The notes: generated from the letters alone by a model not told the origin. Positions 45,423 through 54,295 are shown, counted from the stretch's first letter. The stretch is DNA of 64,000 bases from RYN-428 sp035551995 (GCA_035551995.1 DASZME010000015.1:37939-101938), one strand, 5' to 3'. A program made the numbers and translations.

Positions 45423-46742
45423 ATGGCTCAATTTTCCCGTCGCCGAATGTTTCAAACCGCCGGCGCGCTCGCGGCGGCATCCGCGCTTCCTAAATGGTTT
45501 CGCGAAGAAACCCTCGACGCCGCCGAGATAAAGGCGCCGACGTCGGCAAACGATAAACCCAATATCGCCCTCGTCGGCTGCGGCGGGCGGGGACGGGGAG
45601 ACATTAAGGACGCGTCGAAATTCGGAAATGTCGTCGCCCTCTGCGACGTGGACGAAAATCACGCCAATCACGCGGCGGCGGATTATCCGGGGTCCAAAGC
45701 CTACAAGGATTTTCGCAAGGTGATGGAGCGCGACGACATTCATATCATCGTCACCGCCACGCCCGACCATTGGCATACGCTCGTGAACCTCGCGGCCCTG
45801 CGGGCAGGCAAGGATGTTTACAGCGAAAAGCCCTTGACCCTCACCATCGACGAAGGGAAATATCTCGTCGAAACCGTGAAAAAAACCAATCGCGTCTTGC
45901 AGGTCGGAAGCCAGCAACGCAGCGACGCCAAATTCCGCCTCGCGTGTGAACTCGTCCGCAGCGGCCGCATCGGAAAATTGCAGGAAGTGCAGGTCGTCTT
46001 GCCGGCGGGGCATCGCGAAGGACCTTTCCCGGCCGAAGAGGTTCCTAAGGAGCTGGACTGGGATTTTTGGCAGGGACAGGCGCCGGTGAATCCATACTGC
46101 CGGCAGCGCACGCATACCACCTTCCGCTTCTGGTACGATTACTCCGGCGGAACCGTCACCGACTGGGGCGCTCACCACAACGACATCGCCCGCTGGGGCA
46201 TCGGCGAAGACGGTCCGATCTCCGCCGAGGGCAAAGCCCTCACCGATACCATCCCCGGCGGATATACCGCCTTCTCGCAGTATCACATCGAATACCTGTG
46301 GGGCAACGGCGTGAAGAGCACGTGCCTGAGCACCACCGCCGACCAGTGGACCGGCGCCCCGGTCAAAAAAGCCGGCGAAGCCCTGCACAACGGCGTTACC
46401 TTCAAAGGCTCCGACGGCTGGATTTTCTGCACGCGCGGAAAACTCGAAGCCAGCAAACCGGAGATCATCGCCGAACCCCTTGGCTCCGGCGCCATTCGGT
46501 TGTACGCGAGCAACAATCACATGGGCAATTTCTTCGAGTGCGTCCGCACGCGCAAAGATCCCGCCGCCACGGCGGAGATCGGGCATCGATCCATCAGCGT
46601 CTGTCATCTCGGCGTGTTGTCGATGCGCCTGGGCCGAAAGCTGAATTGGGATCCGGTGAAGCAGACTTTCGTCGGCGACGCCGACGCGGATAAATGGCTG
46701 TCGCGCGAGATGCGCAAGCCGTGGGGTCTTGACGTGCTGTAA
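45423..46742 (+). CDS. Tat-exported Gfo/Idh/MocA oxidoreductase
   Basis: 439 aa. A twin-arginine signal (SRRRMFQTAGALAAASAL) precedes a NAD(P)-binding Rossmann domain with LVGCGGRGRGD near residue 52, ATPDHWHT, the catalytic Lys in SEKPLTLT, and a C-terminal beta-sheet domain with WDFWQGQAP and GGTVTDWGAHHNDIARWG. Planctomycete genomes hold many such periplasmic oxidoreductases acting on sugars or inositols during polysaccharide breakdown; the substrate is unknown. The cofactor may be carried in with the folded protein. GAGG precedes the ATG. Confidence 0.92.
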   Translation: MAQFSRRRMFQTAGALAAASALPKWFREETLDAAEIKAPTSANDKPNIALVGCGGRGRGDIKDASKFGNVVALCDVDENHANHAAADYPGSKAYKDFRKVMERDDIHIIVTATPDHWHTLVNLAALRAGKDVYSEKPLTLTIDEGKYLVETVKKTNRVLQVGSQQRSDAKFRLACELVRSGRIGKLQEVQVVLPAGHREGPFPAEEVPKELDWDFWQGQAPVNPYCRQRTHTTFRFWYDYSGGTVTDWGAHHNDIARWGIGEDGPISAEGKALTDTIPGGYTAFSQYHIEYLWGNGVKSTCLSTTADQWTGAPVKKAGEALHNGVTFKGSDGWIFCTRGKLEASKPEIIAEPLGSGAIRLYASNNHMGNFFECVRTRKDPAATAEIGHRSISVCHLGVLSMRLGRKLNWDPVKQTFVGDADADKWLSREMRKPWGLDVL

Positions 46743-46871
46743 CAATGCATGGCGTTTATTCCTTGAAACGGCTGTCCGTCAGTGATCGGCGTTGTGCGGA
46801 CCGCCGGGCTCGGGAATGTATTCTTCCACACATGATGACGAATCGTCGCGGCGCTGACGCGCAAGCTAAAT

Positions 46872-47849
46872 TTAGTGGTGGTGATGCATCAGAAGATGCT
46901 CCACGGCCGGCATAAGCATTCCCAACAGGCCGACCGCGAGCATGACCGCGATCCCAAGAACGATTTCGGCGCCGACGTTGAGCTGAAGCCATGAGAGCAT
47001 TCGGCGCGGGAGCGGGCCATGATCGGTGGCCCCGCCGTGCGGCATGTGGGGCATGAGGTAGAGCAAATTCACGCCGCCCAGGGCAATCATCGAGAAAAAT
47101 ATCGCGATTTTCAGCAGCAAAACCTGGCCATAACGTGTGGAAAACAGGGCGGAAAATGAGCCGACCAGCGGCCAGCTATTGAGGATGCCGGTGGCGGTGA
47201 GAAGAATGACGCTGACCAGGCTGACGGCGGAGACGCGCCGGGTTAGTCTCCAGGCGGATATCCATTTCTGATCCGCGTCGTCGGCGCGGAATTTGGCGAG
47301 CAACATCGCGTAGGGAAGCAATCCGACCGGCCAGACGGCGCTAATGAGAAGATGCAGCGCATCGCAGGCCAGATGTGACCCGCTCTCGCCGAAACGGCCG
47401 TGGCCTGCCCAGGCCAGGCTTGCGACGAGAGAGGCATTGACAATTAGGCCGAGCCACGACAAGCCGACCCGCATCGTCGAACCGGGCCGCAGCGCGATGG
47501 CGATGGGTGAAATGACCGCGCAACCCAGATAGAGGATTGCCCGCACTTCCCACAGATGGCCGAATTGCGTTTCCCGCCAGACCATGGTTAGATTTTCCCA
47601 TTGAAGCGCTTCGCCCGGCGGCAATCCGCTCATGGTGATCGCGACGCATGTAAACCAGACGGCGCCGGACAGGAGCGCGACGGGCAGGGCGAACATCAGC
47701 AACCCCCGCGCGATGCCCGGCCAGTGCCGATCGTGAGGTCGCGCGACGAAGCGGTCGAAAAAAAAGACCGCCATCGCGAGCAGGCACGAGCCCATATGAA
47801 TGGCCCTTGTGCAGGCGAAAAGCGCGGTCATCGCGTCAAGGGTGTCCAA
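46872..47849 (-). CDS. copD: CopD-family copper transport/resistance membrane protein
   Basis: 325 aa with eight transmembrane helices, in the CopD pattern (RAIHMGSCLLAMAVFFFDRF; HLLISAVWPVGLLPYAM). Met/His clusters (LMPHMPHGG) and a His-rich C-terminus (LLMHHHH) could bind copper. It begins 10 bp after the CopC gene on the same strand. Believed to move copper across the inner membrane together with CopC. Confidence 0.9.
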   Translation of the reverse strand: MDTLDAMTALFACTRAIHMGSCLLAMAVFFFDRFVARPHDRHWPGIARGLLMFALPVALLSGAVWFTCVAITMSGLPPGEALQWENLTMVWRETQFGHLWEVRAILYLGCAVISPIAIALRPGSTMRVGLSWLGLIVNASLVASLAWAGHGRFGESGSHLACDALHLLISAVWPVGLLPYAMLLAKFRADDADQKWISAWRLTRRVSAVSLVSVILLTATGILNSWPLVGSFSALFSTRYGQVLLLKIAIFFSMIALGGVNLLYLMPHMPHGGATDHGPLPRRMLSWLQLNVGAEIVLGIAVMLAVGLLGMLMPAVEHLLMHHHH

Positions 47850-47858
47850 TTTCGAATC

Positions 47859-48236
47859 CTACGGCTTGATCGTGAATTTGAAGTCGCCGGACGTGTGGTG
47901 GGTATCGATAGAAACCACCCTCCATTCCACTTTATAAGTCCCCGCGGGCAATTTCGGGAGGGAGACGATGAGCAATTTTTTGTCGTCTTTGTCCTGCCGG
48001 CAGTCTTTGTTATCGATCTGCCTGCCCTCGGCGTCGAAGACGCGAATCTTGCTGAAAGCGGGTTCGATTTGTTGCGTGAACCAAATTTTCACGTCGGCGG
48101 GGGCGGCGTCGATTTGCGCGCCGACTTTCGGGTCGGCATGATCGACAAAAGCATGAGCCGACGCGATTCCCGCGAGGGCGAGAATCAGCGCCAGCGTAAA
48201 GCGCATGAAGGCGAACGGCGATTGAAGCGTTTTCAT
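47859..48236 (-). CDS. copC: CopC-family periplasmic copper-binding protein
   Basis: 125 aa. Cleavage after ASA would leave His28 as the mature N-terminus (HAFVDHADPKVG), the usual Cu(II) ligand of CopC, with further ligands in the C-terminal DTHHTSGDF. The rest is the Ig-like beta sandwich with FSKIRVFDAEGRQI. Its ATG overlaps the stop of the barrel gene upstream (ATGA), so it is translated from the same message and precedes copD. Confidence 0.92.
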   Translation of the reverse strand: MKTLQSPFAFMRFTLALILALAGIASAHAFVDHADPKVGAQIDAAPADVKIWFTQQIEPAFSKIRVFDAEGRQIDNKDCRQDKDDKKLLIVSLPKLPAGTYKVEWRVVSIDTHHTSGDFKFTIKP

Positions 48237-49138
48237 TCTCGTGCTCCGAAAAGAGGGTGGCCGAACGTTTGGGGAAAGAGATCGTCGATGAAGATCCAGA
48301 GTTGCGCGGTGACGCCGACGTGGGCGCCGGATTCATGGTTGAGGGGGATGGCGGCTTCGAGCCCGAGTTCGTAGTAATCGGTGATCCAGAGAACGCCGGG
48401 GTTGACGGTTCCGGTAGTGAGACCGCCGACGCCGCGGTTTTCGGTGGTCTGCATACTGAATTCGACGAGCGGGATCATGTCTTTGAAAGGAGCGGGCAAG
48501 CCGACGTCTTTCACGTGCTGCTCGAGATACATCAGGCTGTATTCGACGGCGAAACCCCAACCAAAGACGTTGGGGGCGGCGGCGCTGGTCGGAAAGGATT
48601 GGCCGAGTTCCGCGGTCACGGCGAAAGGCTGAATCATCGCGAGTTTGTCAGGCAGATCGCCGAACCCTTTACCGAGATAGACGGTCGGCGTGTAGGTGGT
48701 GAATGGATCGCGAAAGCCCTTGGTTCCGACGCCGCCGAGATCGATCTCGACGCCGACGGAAAAGATGAATTCGGATTTGGCCTCTTCGTAGACCTCGTAC
48801 TTGGCGGTGAGAGCGAGATTGCCGAACCCTTTGGTGAATTTTCCCACGTTGGGCTTGATGGTGGAGTAGGCGTCGCTGACGCCGAGCGCGAAGCGCGGGA
48901 AGATTTCCTTGTCGAATTCAAAGCCGTAGTCGACTTCGTCGCTGGCGGGATCACCGGCGTTCTTGACGTAAGAAAACGCAGGCAGGTCAAGTTCGTCGAC
49001 GGCGAACGGATCGTCGGTCGAAAGGGTCGGCGGAAAGAAACGGTTTCCCAGAATGCCGTGCGCGGAGACGATCGGCGCCGCCGCGAGGAGCGCGCAAGTT
49101 GATGCGCAAAACAGAATAATTTTGTTGAGCGGGGACAT
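48233..49138 (-). CDS. Putative outer-membrane beta-barrel of copper operon
   Basis: 301 aa with signal peptide (IILFCASTCALLAAAPIVSAHG) and strongly alternating strands typical of small outer-membrane barrels (FIFSVGVEIDLGGVG, MIQPFAVTAELGQSF, VGVTAQLWIFIDDLF). The position as first gene of barrel-copC-copD suggests a copper-related channel; no published name known to me. GAGGG precedes the ATG. Confidence 0.72.
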   Translation of the reverse strand: MSPLNKIILFCASTCALLAAAPIVSAHGILGNRFFPPTLSTDDPFAVDELDLPAFSYVKNAGDPASDEVDYGFEFDKEIFPRFALGVSDAYSTIKPNVGKFTKGFGNLALTAKYEVYEEAKSEFIFSVGVEIDLGGVGTKGFRDPFTTYTPTVYLGKGFGDLPDKLAMIQPFAVTAELGQSFPTSAAAPNVFGWGFAVEYSLMYLEQHVKDVGLPAPFKDMIPLVEFSMQTTENRGVGGLTTGTVNPGVLWITDYYELGLEAAIPLNHESGAHVGVTAQLWIFIDDLFPQTFGHPLFGARE

Positions 49139-49354
49139 GATTTTCCCTCATGTGTGTAGGTGCGATCGTTGCGAAACATCGAAATGATCGGTCGCGCGAG
49201 GCGCTCCAAATCCGTTTGCCGTTCATCGTGCGGCGCGCGTCGGGAGGCGGTTTGCCTTGGTGGATTTTCCGGCGATCGGACGTCCTTTCGCTCCGCGCAA
49301 ACGGGGCGGCTCAGGAGAAATGGGCGCCGGGAACGCGATTCTTTTGCGTCTTAG

Positions 49355-49453
49355 AGTATTTTTCAGGCTGCCGCGGCGTTTGTGCGTTTAGCGGCCCCGC
49401 TTATCGGGGCGTGTTACGTGCACCACTCTCGCTACGCCACCATGAAAAGTGCT
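49355..49453. repeat. Dispersed palindromic repeat, copy 4
   Basis: AGTATTTTTCAGGCTGCC at the left and CATGAAAAGTGCT at the right are imperfect inverted ends; the core TTTAGCGGCCCCGCTTATCG is followed by GGGGCGTGTTACG. It is separated from copy 5 by 5 bp. Confidence 0.78.
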
Positions 49454-49458
49454 CGAAA

Positions 49459-49553
49459 GCATTTTTCAGGTTGCTGCAGCGTCATGCGTTGAGCGGTTCC
49501 GCTTGCGGCGCGCGTTTCGCGATCGAAACTTGCTCGGCCAACGTGAAAAATGC
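49459..49553. repeat. Dispersed palindromic repeat, copy 5
   Basis: Perfect inverted ends GCATTTTTCA and TGAAAAATGC around a 95-bp unit with the core GAGCGGTTCCGCTTGCGG and TTTCGCGATCGAAAC. Best-preserved copy of the family in this window. Confidence 0.85.
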
Positions 49554-49577
49554 CTAAGCCAAACTATTTCGCGGAGA

Positions 49578-49646
49578 GCTGTAGCGGCTCCATCCTTAAG
49601 CCGCCCGCTTGGGCGGCGTGTTCCGCGACCACCGAATCGCTACAGC
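49578..49646. repeat. Dispersed palindromic repeat, copy 6 (variant ends)
   Basis: Ends GCTGTAGCG and CGCTACAGC are a perfect 9-bp inverted pair; the centre CCGCCCGCTTGGGCGGCG and TTCCGCGA resemble the cores of other copies, but the termini are different, so this is a subfamily. With copies 4 and 5 it fills most of the 523-bp gap between the barrel gene and the DUF2946 gene. Confidence 0.6.
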
Positions 49647-49661
49647 AACCAAACAAATGCT

Positions 49662-50066
49662 CTACACGATCGCCGGCGGTGCGCGGCCATGGTAGGCAAG
49701 GATGAGATGGGGATCGACCGCGATCAACGCCGAGTCGTCCTGGACGACGGCAATCAATCGCAATGGAGGATGCGTGAAATCATACGTGACCGCCGGCGAG
49801 ACACGCGCCGCGAAGAAGCAGATGGCGCAATGCCCGGCAGGGTCTTTCGAATCGCGCTGCGGCGATTTTGAATCCGCCGGACACGACTTCGTGGAGGCAA
49901 CCGCCCATTGCTCGCACGCCCGGCAATGATCTCCCGGCAGCGCCACAATGCCGCGGCGATGGCCCGGGACGATCACGTTCAGCCAGAGAAATTGGAACGC
50001 GAGCATCGCCAGGCGAAAGTGCCGGGATCGGAAGAGGCGAAAAATGACGGCGGCCAAAATGTGCAT
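49662..50066 (-). CDS. DUF2946-like small exported protein
   Basis: 134 aa with an N-terminal hydrophobic segment (LAMLAFQFLWLNVIVPG) and a CAICFFA motif (about residues 90-96) plus CRAC (about 48-51). DUF2946 proteins, which have a paired-Cys C-terminal motif, often sit by copper-resistance genes. Here the gene lies upstream of the copper operon on the same strand but separated from it by three repeats, so it was perhaps once part of it. No strong Shine-Dalgarno site. Assignment from motif memory. Confidence 0.55.
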   Translation of the reverse strand: MHILAAVIFRLFRSRHFRLAMLAFQFLWLNVIVPGHRRGIVALPGDHCRACEQWAVASTKSCPADSKSPQRDSKDPAGHCAICFFAARVSPAVTYDFTHPPLRLIAVVQDDSALIAVDPHLILAYHGRAPPAIV

Positions 50067-50163
50067 GGAAACGGTTATGGATACTCATGACGATGTTCGC
50101 CGTTGCCTGTGGAGTCTGCGGAACGCGCGCTTTGAAAATTTGCCCGAACGTGTTATTCTTCCG

Positions 50164-50200
50164 GCCGACGAAGGCTAAAGAACGGATTCCCTTCGTCGGC
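50164..50200. other. Inverted repeat ahead of the amidase-like gene
   Basis: GCCGACGAAGG and CCTTCGTCGGC form an 11-bp stem with a 15-nt loop, 135 bp before the GTG of the amidase-like gene. No T-tract. Could be an mRNA leader hairpin; function unknown. Confidence 0.4.
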
Positions 50201-50334
50201 TCCGCCTGAACCGGAATTTCTGGTTCAAAGCGGCCAGCCTGCCCGATGGATGGAAATGGAGAGGGCGCTGTTGCCAGTGCCGTATTCCAAATCCGTTTCA
50301 TCACGCGATTTCAAAAATTTAACCGGCTCCCGCT

Positions 50335-51036
50335 GTGAACAAGGACGCTCGCATCAAAGCCGTTTCCACACCATCCAGAACTTCAGCCAAGCCCCGGGCG
50401 CCGCGCGCCAAAAAGGGGGCCGATAGCGCCGCCGTCGCCCGCGCGCGGCGGAATTGGATCGTATTGGCGGGATTGGCCGCCTTCATGGCGACCACCGGCG
50501 CGATACTCAAGACGCTTGCGCCGGCGCCGCTTGCGCCCGACGCCGCCGGAAGTCTTTACGCGGTCGGCGCCGAGCAATCGATCGGGCGGATTTTCGATAC
50601 GCGGGCGCCGCTGAAGCCGGGGCGCTGGCACTCGATCTACGTGCATCACAGCCTGACAAGCGCCGGGGACGCGGCGAGCCTTGGCCAAAATCCCGGAGGG
50701 ATCGCGGATCATTTTCTGATCGGCAACGGCGATCCGATCGCCGACGGCGCCGTCGAAACCGAAGCGCGCTGGAACCGCCAGCTCGAGGCGGGGACCATCA
50801 GCGGCGTTGAGATCAGTCCCGATTGCATCAGCATCTGCATCGTCGGCGACTTTGACCACGCTCGTCCGTCCCCGACTCAACAAGCTCGTCTTCTGGAGCT
50901 GGTCAGCGCATTGCAACAACAATTGGGGATCGATTCGAATCATGTTGTTTTGGGCGTGGCGTCGGCGACGGCATCGGTCGCCGGCATCGGCCGCCGATTT
51001 CCCGCGGATGCCTTTCGCCGACAGTTAGCGGAATAA
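50335..51036 (+). CDS. Membrane-anchored Amidase_2/PGRP-like protein, zinc site apparently incomplete
   Basis: 233 aa from a GTG start. A basic N-terminus and one membrane helix (WIVLAGLAAFMATTGAI) place the domain in the periplasm. The domain has the Amidase_2 opening WHSIYVHHSLTSAGDAASLG and HFLIGNGDP, followed by RWNRQLEAG and SICIVGDFD. The later zinc-binding His and the CPG-like motif of N-acetylmuramoyl-L-alanine amidases are not seen; the corresponding segment reads VLGVASATASVAGIGRRFP. It may be a non-catalytic peptidoglycan-binding relative, or its site may differ. Confidence 0.7.
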   Translation: MNKDARIKAVSTPSRTSAKPRAPRAKKGADSAAVARARRNWIVLAGLAAFMATTGAILKTLAPAPLAPDAAGSLYAVGAEQSIGRIFDTRAPLKPGRWHSIYVHHSLTSAGDAASLGQNPGGIADHFLIGNGDPIADGAVETEARWNRQLEAGTISGVEISPDCISICIVGDFDHARPSPTQQARLLELVSALQQQLGIDSNHVVLGVASATASVAGIGRRFPADAFRRQLAE

Positions 51037-51095
51037 TGCTGCCGCAACACTCCGCGTCATCCATCGTAAAAGCAAACGTCGTTTGTCAATGCGGC

Positions 51096-51124
51096 TTGAA
51101 TTAAGACGACGTTAACCATACACT
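51096..51124 (+). promoter_or_regulatory. Candidate sigma-70-type promoter of kinase gene
   Basis: TTGAAT, a 17-bp spacer and TACACT. The predicted start near 51131 gives a 60-nt leader. The -10 is a partial match to consensus, so this is tentative. Confidence 0.4.
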
Positions 51125-51193
51125 CAAACACGGCTTATTTTTGGCCGATGGTCGTCATTTCGTTCTCATATTCCACCGGTCGTGGAGGGCGAG

Positions 51194-52105
51194 ATGGGGA
51201 ACCTTGGTGGAAATTTTTGCATGCCTGAGAAATTGCTTCAATACGACGTTCTTGAACGACTTGGAGAAGGCGCGGGAAGCGTCATCTATGCCGTTCGCGA
51301 TCCCGCCACAAAAAAAATATTCGCGCTCAAGCACGTCCCGCGGATCAATGACAAGGACATTCGCTTTGTCGAGCAGATGAAGTCGGAATTTGAAATCAGC
51401 AAGGCCTTCAACCACCCAAATCTCCGCAAGGGATTTGATTTGAAAATCAATAAATCGCTGCTGATGAAGGTGAACGAAGGTTTTTTACTGATGGAATTGG
51501 TGGACGGCAAAGCACTCGATGCGCGCCCGGTGAAAGGGCTGGTGGACATCGTCGATACATTCATTCAAGCCGCCCAGGGTTTGAAGGCGATGCATCAAAT
51601 GGGCTATATCCATTGCGATATCAAGCCGAACAACATCATCCGAAACGACAACGGCGAAGTGAAGGTGATCGATTTCGGCCAAACGGCAAAAATCGGCACG
51701 GTCAAGGAGCGCATTCAGGGAACGCCCGATTATATCGCTCCCGAGCAGGTGATGCGTAAGCCGATCGTTCCGCAGACGGACGTTTACAATCTGGGCGCGA
51801 CGCTATACTTCGCATTGACGGGCAAGCCAATTCCGACGTTGTACACGGTGAACAAAAAGGGGGAGAACAGCTTTTTGATGGATTCGTCCATTCCTGCGCC
51901 GGCGCAGTTGAATCCGAAGGTTCCGACGGGGTTGTCGAACCTGGTGATGGAATGCGTCATGACGAAAATCGAAAAACGCCCGCCGGATATGGACAGCGTT
52001 ATTCATCGGTTGGAATTGGCAAAGCACATCCTGACCAAGCAGGCGAATGCCGCGATACAAGCCGATCGGCAAGCGGCGGCGAACGGGTCCGCGGAGCAAG
52101 CCTGA
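51194..52105 (+). CDS. Ser/Thr protein kinase, non-RD type
   Basis: About 303 aa, almost all kinase domain. GEGAGSVIY, the ALKHV lysine (K46), DFG in VIDFGQTAK and APEQ are present. The catalytic loop reads HCDIKPNN instead of HRD, so this is a non-RD kinase that should not need activation-loop phosphorylation. No membrane segment or extra domain. ATG at 51194 is preceded by GGAGGGCGAG; the 9-residue N-terminus to the next ATG is not conserved. Standing alone, without a sigma factor neighbour; target unknown. Confidence 0.86.
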   Translation: MGNLGGNFCMPEKLLQYDVLERLGEGAGSVIYAVRDPATKKIFALKHVPRINDKDIRFVEQMKSEFEISKAFNHPNLRKGFDLKINKSLLMKVNEGFLLMELVDGKALDARPVKGLVDIVDTFIQAAQGLKAMHQMGYIHCDIKPNNIIRNDNGEVKVIDFGQTAKIGTVKERIQGTPDYIAPEQVMRKPIVPQTDVYNLGATLYFALTGKPIPTLYTVNKKGENSFLMDSSIPAPAQLNPKVPTGLSNLVMECVMTKIEKRPPDMDSVIHRLELAKHILTKQANAAIQADRQAAANGSAEQA

Positions 52106-52169
52106 TTTTTTTCCCGTCCGTTTGCGCCCACTCCCCATGACGCCGGGCGGGAATTGATTATACGTTCCG

Positions 52170-52213
52170 GCGCGACACGTCGCGCTTTCACTCCCGCGCT
52201 GCTTCCCTATACT
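52170..52213 (+). promoter_or_regulatory. Candidate argG promoter region with inverted repeat
   Basis: TATACT at 52208-52213 is a good -10; the -35 is poor. Just upstream GCGCGAC-AC-GTCGCGC (52170-52185) is a perfect 7-bp inverted repeat that may be an operator or the terminator of the preceding kinase gene. Tentative. Confidence 0.35.
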
Positions 52214-52255
52214 GTTCCCCTTCATTAGAACCCGCGTTTTTTCCGAGAGCGAAAC

Positions 52256-53473
52256 ATGAGCGACTATCAACCTAAGAAAATCGTCCTCGCTTACAGCGGC
52301 GGCCTCGATACCAGCGTCATTCTTCCATGGCTCAAGGAGCGTTATCCCGGAGTCAAGCTTGTGGCGTTCGCCGCCGAACTTGGGCAGGGCGATGAGCTGA
52401 AAGGCATCGAAGATAAGGCGTATAAGAGCGGGGCCGACGAGGTGGTCGTCATGGATCTTCGGCAGGAGTTCGCGGAAAAATATTGTTTTCCGATGCTCCG
52501 GGCCCATGCGATCTACGAGGCGGATTATCTGCTGGGTACCAGCATCGCGCGCCCGCTCATCGCGGCCAAGCAAGTCGAAGTCGCTCGCCAAACCAACGCC
52601 GACGCCGTCGGGCACGGCGCCACCGGGAAGGGCAACGACCAGGTGCGCTTTGAGCTGACCTACATGGCGCTGGGTCCCGATCTGAAAATCATCGCTCCCT
52701 GGAAAGATCCGAAATTCGAGCTGCGCGATCGCGAAAGCGCCATCGATTACGCCCAAAAACATGACATTCCCATCCCCGTCAGCAAGAAAAAAATCTATAG
52801 CCAGGATCGCAATCTCTGGCACATCAGCCATGAAGGCGCCGAGATCGAGCACCCCGACAGCGAGCCGAATTGGGAAGCCTGCTTGACGATGACCACGCCG
52901 CCCGAGAAGGCGCCGAACGAGCCGGAGCTCGTGTCGATTGACTTCGAGGCGGGCAATCCGGTCGCCGTCAACGGCAAGACACTTGCCGCGCATGAAGTGA
53001 TTTCGACGCTGAACAAAGCCGGCGGCAAACATGGCGTCGGGATCACCGTTCTGGCCGAGAACCGCCTGATCGGCATGAAGAGCCGCGGCGTCTACGAGAC
53101 GCCCGGCGGCACGATCCTCTACGAGGCTCACAAGGCCCTTGAACAAATCTGCATCGAGCGCGACACCGCCCATTACAAACAGCAAATCGCCCTGCGTTAC
53201 GCGGAACTTGTCTACTACGGCCAATGGTTCCATCCCCTGCGCGAAGCATTGCAAACCTTCGTCGATCACACCAACGCCCCGGTAACCGGAACGGCCAGGG
53301 TGCGCCTCTATAAAGGCCGCGCGATGGCGGTTGGCGCCAAGAGCCCCAACACGCTGTACGACCCGCAACTGGCCAGTTTCAGCATGGAAGGGTACGACGT
53401 GACGGCGGCACGCGGATTTATCGATTTATTCGGGCTCCCGATGAAGGTCGCGAGCCAGGCGAAGAAGTGGTGA
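52256..53473 (+). CDS. argG: Argininosuccinate synthase
   Basis: 405 aa, the usual length. It joins citrulline and aspartate with ATP in arginine biosynthesis. The PP-loop AYSGGLDTSVILPWLKE is at residue 11; GHGATGKGNDQVRFELTYMA, VSIDFEAGNPVAVNG and GIGVTVLAENRLIGMKSRG-type segments follow in order (here GVGITVLAENRLIGMKSRG). No other arginine gene is adjacent. Cytoplasmic. Confidence 0.97.
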   Translation: MSDYQPKKIVLAYSGGLDTSVILPWLKERYPGVKLVAFAAELGQGDELKGIEDKAYKSGADEVVVMDLRQEFAEKYCFPMLRAHAIYEADYLLGTSIARPLIAAKQVEVARQTNADAVGHGATGKGNDQVRFELTYMALGPDLKIIAPWKDPKFELRDRESAIDYAQKHDIPIPVSKKKIYSQDRNLWHISHEGAEIEHPDSEPNWEACLTMTTPPEKAPNEPELVSIDFEAGNPVAVNGKTLAAHEVISTLNKAGGKHGVGITVLAENRLIGMKSRGVYETPGGTILYEAHKALEQICIERDTAHYKQQIALRYAELVYYGQWFHPLREALQTFVDHTNAPVTGTARVRLYKGRAMAVGAKSPNTLYDPQLASFSMEGYDVTAARGFIDLFGLPMKVASQAKKW

Positions 53474-53503
53474 CGACACGAGCGCGCCGTATCTCGAGGC
53501 GAT

Positions 53504-54295
53504 CTACGCCGACGCTTCGCGCGTCGCAATCGTGTTTCGCGCCCACTCGGCAAAGCGCTGCGGCAACGGCGACACTGGCTCGTTTGAATAGTCGATCCTC
53601 AGCTCATAGCCGGCGCGGTTATAAGCCGTGTTGAGCATCGCCTGCAGATCCAAAGCCGCGTCGGCGTCTCCCTGGCGGACCGGGATCGGAATCGTTTTAA
53701 GCCGCTGTTCGAGGCGCATGGGCCAGATCCAGCGGCTGTAGTGGTCGCCCATCCAATGCCAGAGTTGGGCCATATAGTTTTGCGGCGTCGACGCCTTACC
53801 CCGGTAAAGCGGTATTCCGTCGCGCAGCAGGTCGATTTCAACAAGGTTCGTGTGGGCCGTCAGCACGACGTGTTTTTTTTCTGCGTAGCTGGTCCGCCCC
53901 TGCGACCCTTTCACCTTATTTGCCGGGCTTAGAATTTCGATGATCGTCACGACCTGATTGTCTTGCCGATCGATGATCTTTAGTCGCGATTCGCGAACTT
54001 CGATCTGGAAGTCCGCGTCAACCTGAATACCCGGCTCCGCGGTCAAAACCGACATGGCACGCGGCGCTTCGCCAGCGCCCAGCAAATCACGAACGCGAAT
54101 ATCCGGAATAATGACCGAGCGAGCTTCGTCATCATCATTGGCCACGTACAGCCGTTCATCGATTTGAATAAAATAGCGCGGCCGCAACGCGGCGAGCAGC
54201 ATTTCCCGCGCGACGCTTATCAATTCATGATGCACATCCGGCCAAAGAGCCGGATCTTCCAGATACGGGTCCATTCCAGGAAACGGCGAAGGCAT
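53504..54295 (-). CDS. DUF4058-family protein
   Basis: About 263 aa. It begins MPSPFPGMDPYLEDPALWPD, the DUF4058 signature, and continues with LRPRYFIQIDERLYV, VVTIIEILSPANKVKG and LVEIDLLRDGIPLYRGK. The EILSPANK...EKK-type pattern recalls PD-(D/E)XK-type nucleases, but activity is not known. I use the ATG at 54295, preceded by GGGAGGAG. Abundant in planctomycetes and cyanobacteria. Convergent with argG by 31 bp and divergent from proA. Confidence 0.88.
   Translation of the reverse strand: MPSPFPGMDPYLEDPALWPDVHHELISVAREMLLAALRPRYFIQIDERLYVANDDDEARSVIIPDIRVRDLLGAGEAPRAMSVLTAEPGIQVDADFQIEVRESRLKIIDRQDNQVVTIIEILSPANKVKGSQGRTSYAEKKHVVLTAHTNLVEIDLLRDGIPLYRGKASTPQNYMAQLWHWMGDHYSRWIWPMRLEQRLKTIPIPVRQGDADAALDLQAMLNTAYNRAGYELRIDYSNEPVSPLPQRFAEWARNTIATREASA

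Noticed and set aside
45303..46745. Minus-strand open frame opposite the Gfo/Idh/MocA gene
   Set aside because: No known fold and no ribosome-binding site; the plus-strand gene has a Tat signal and all family motifs.
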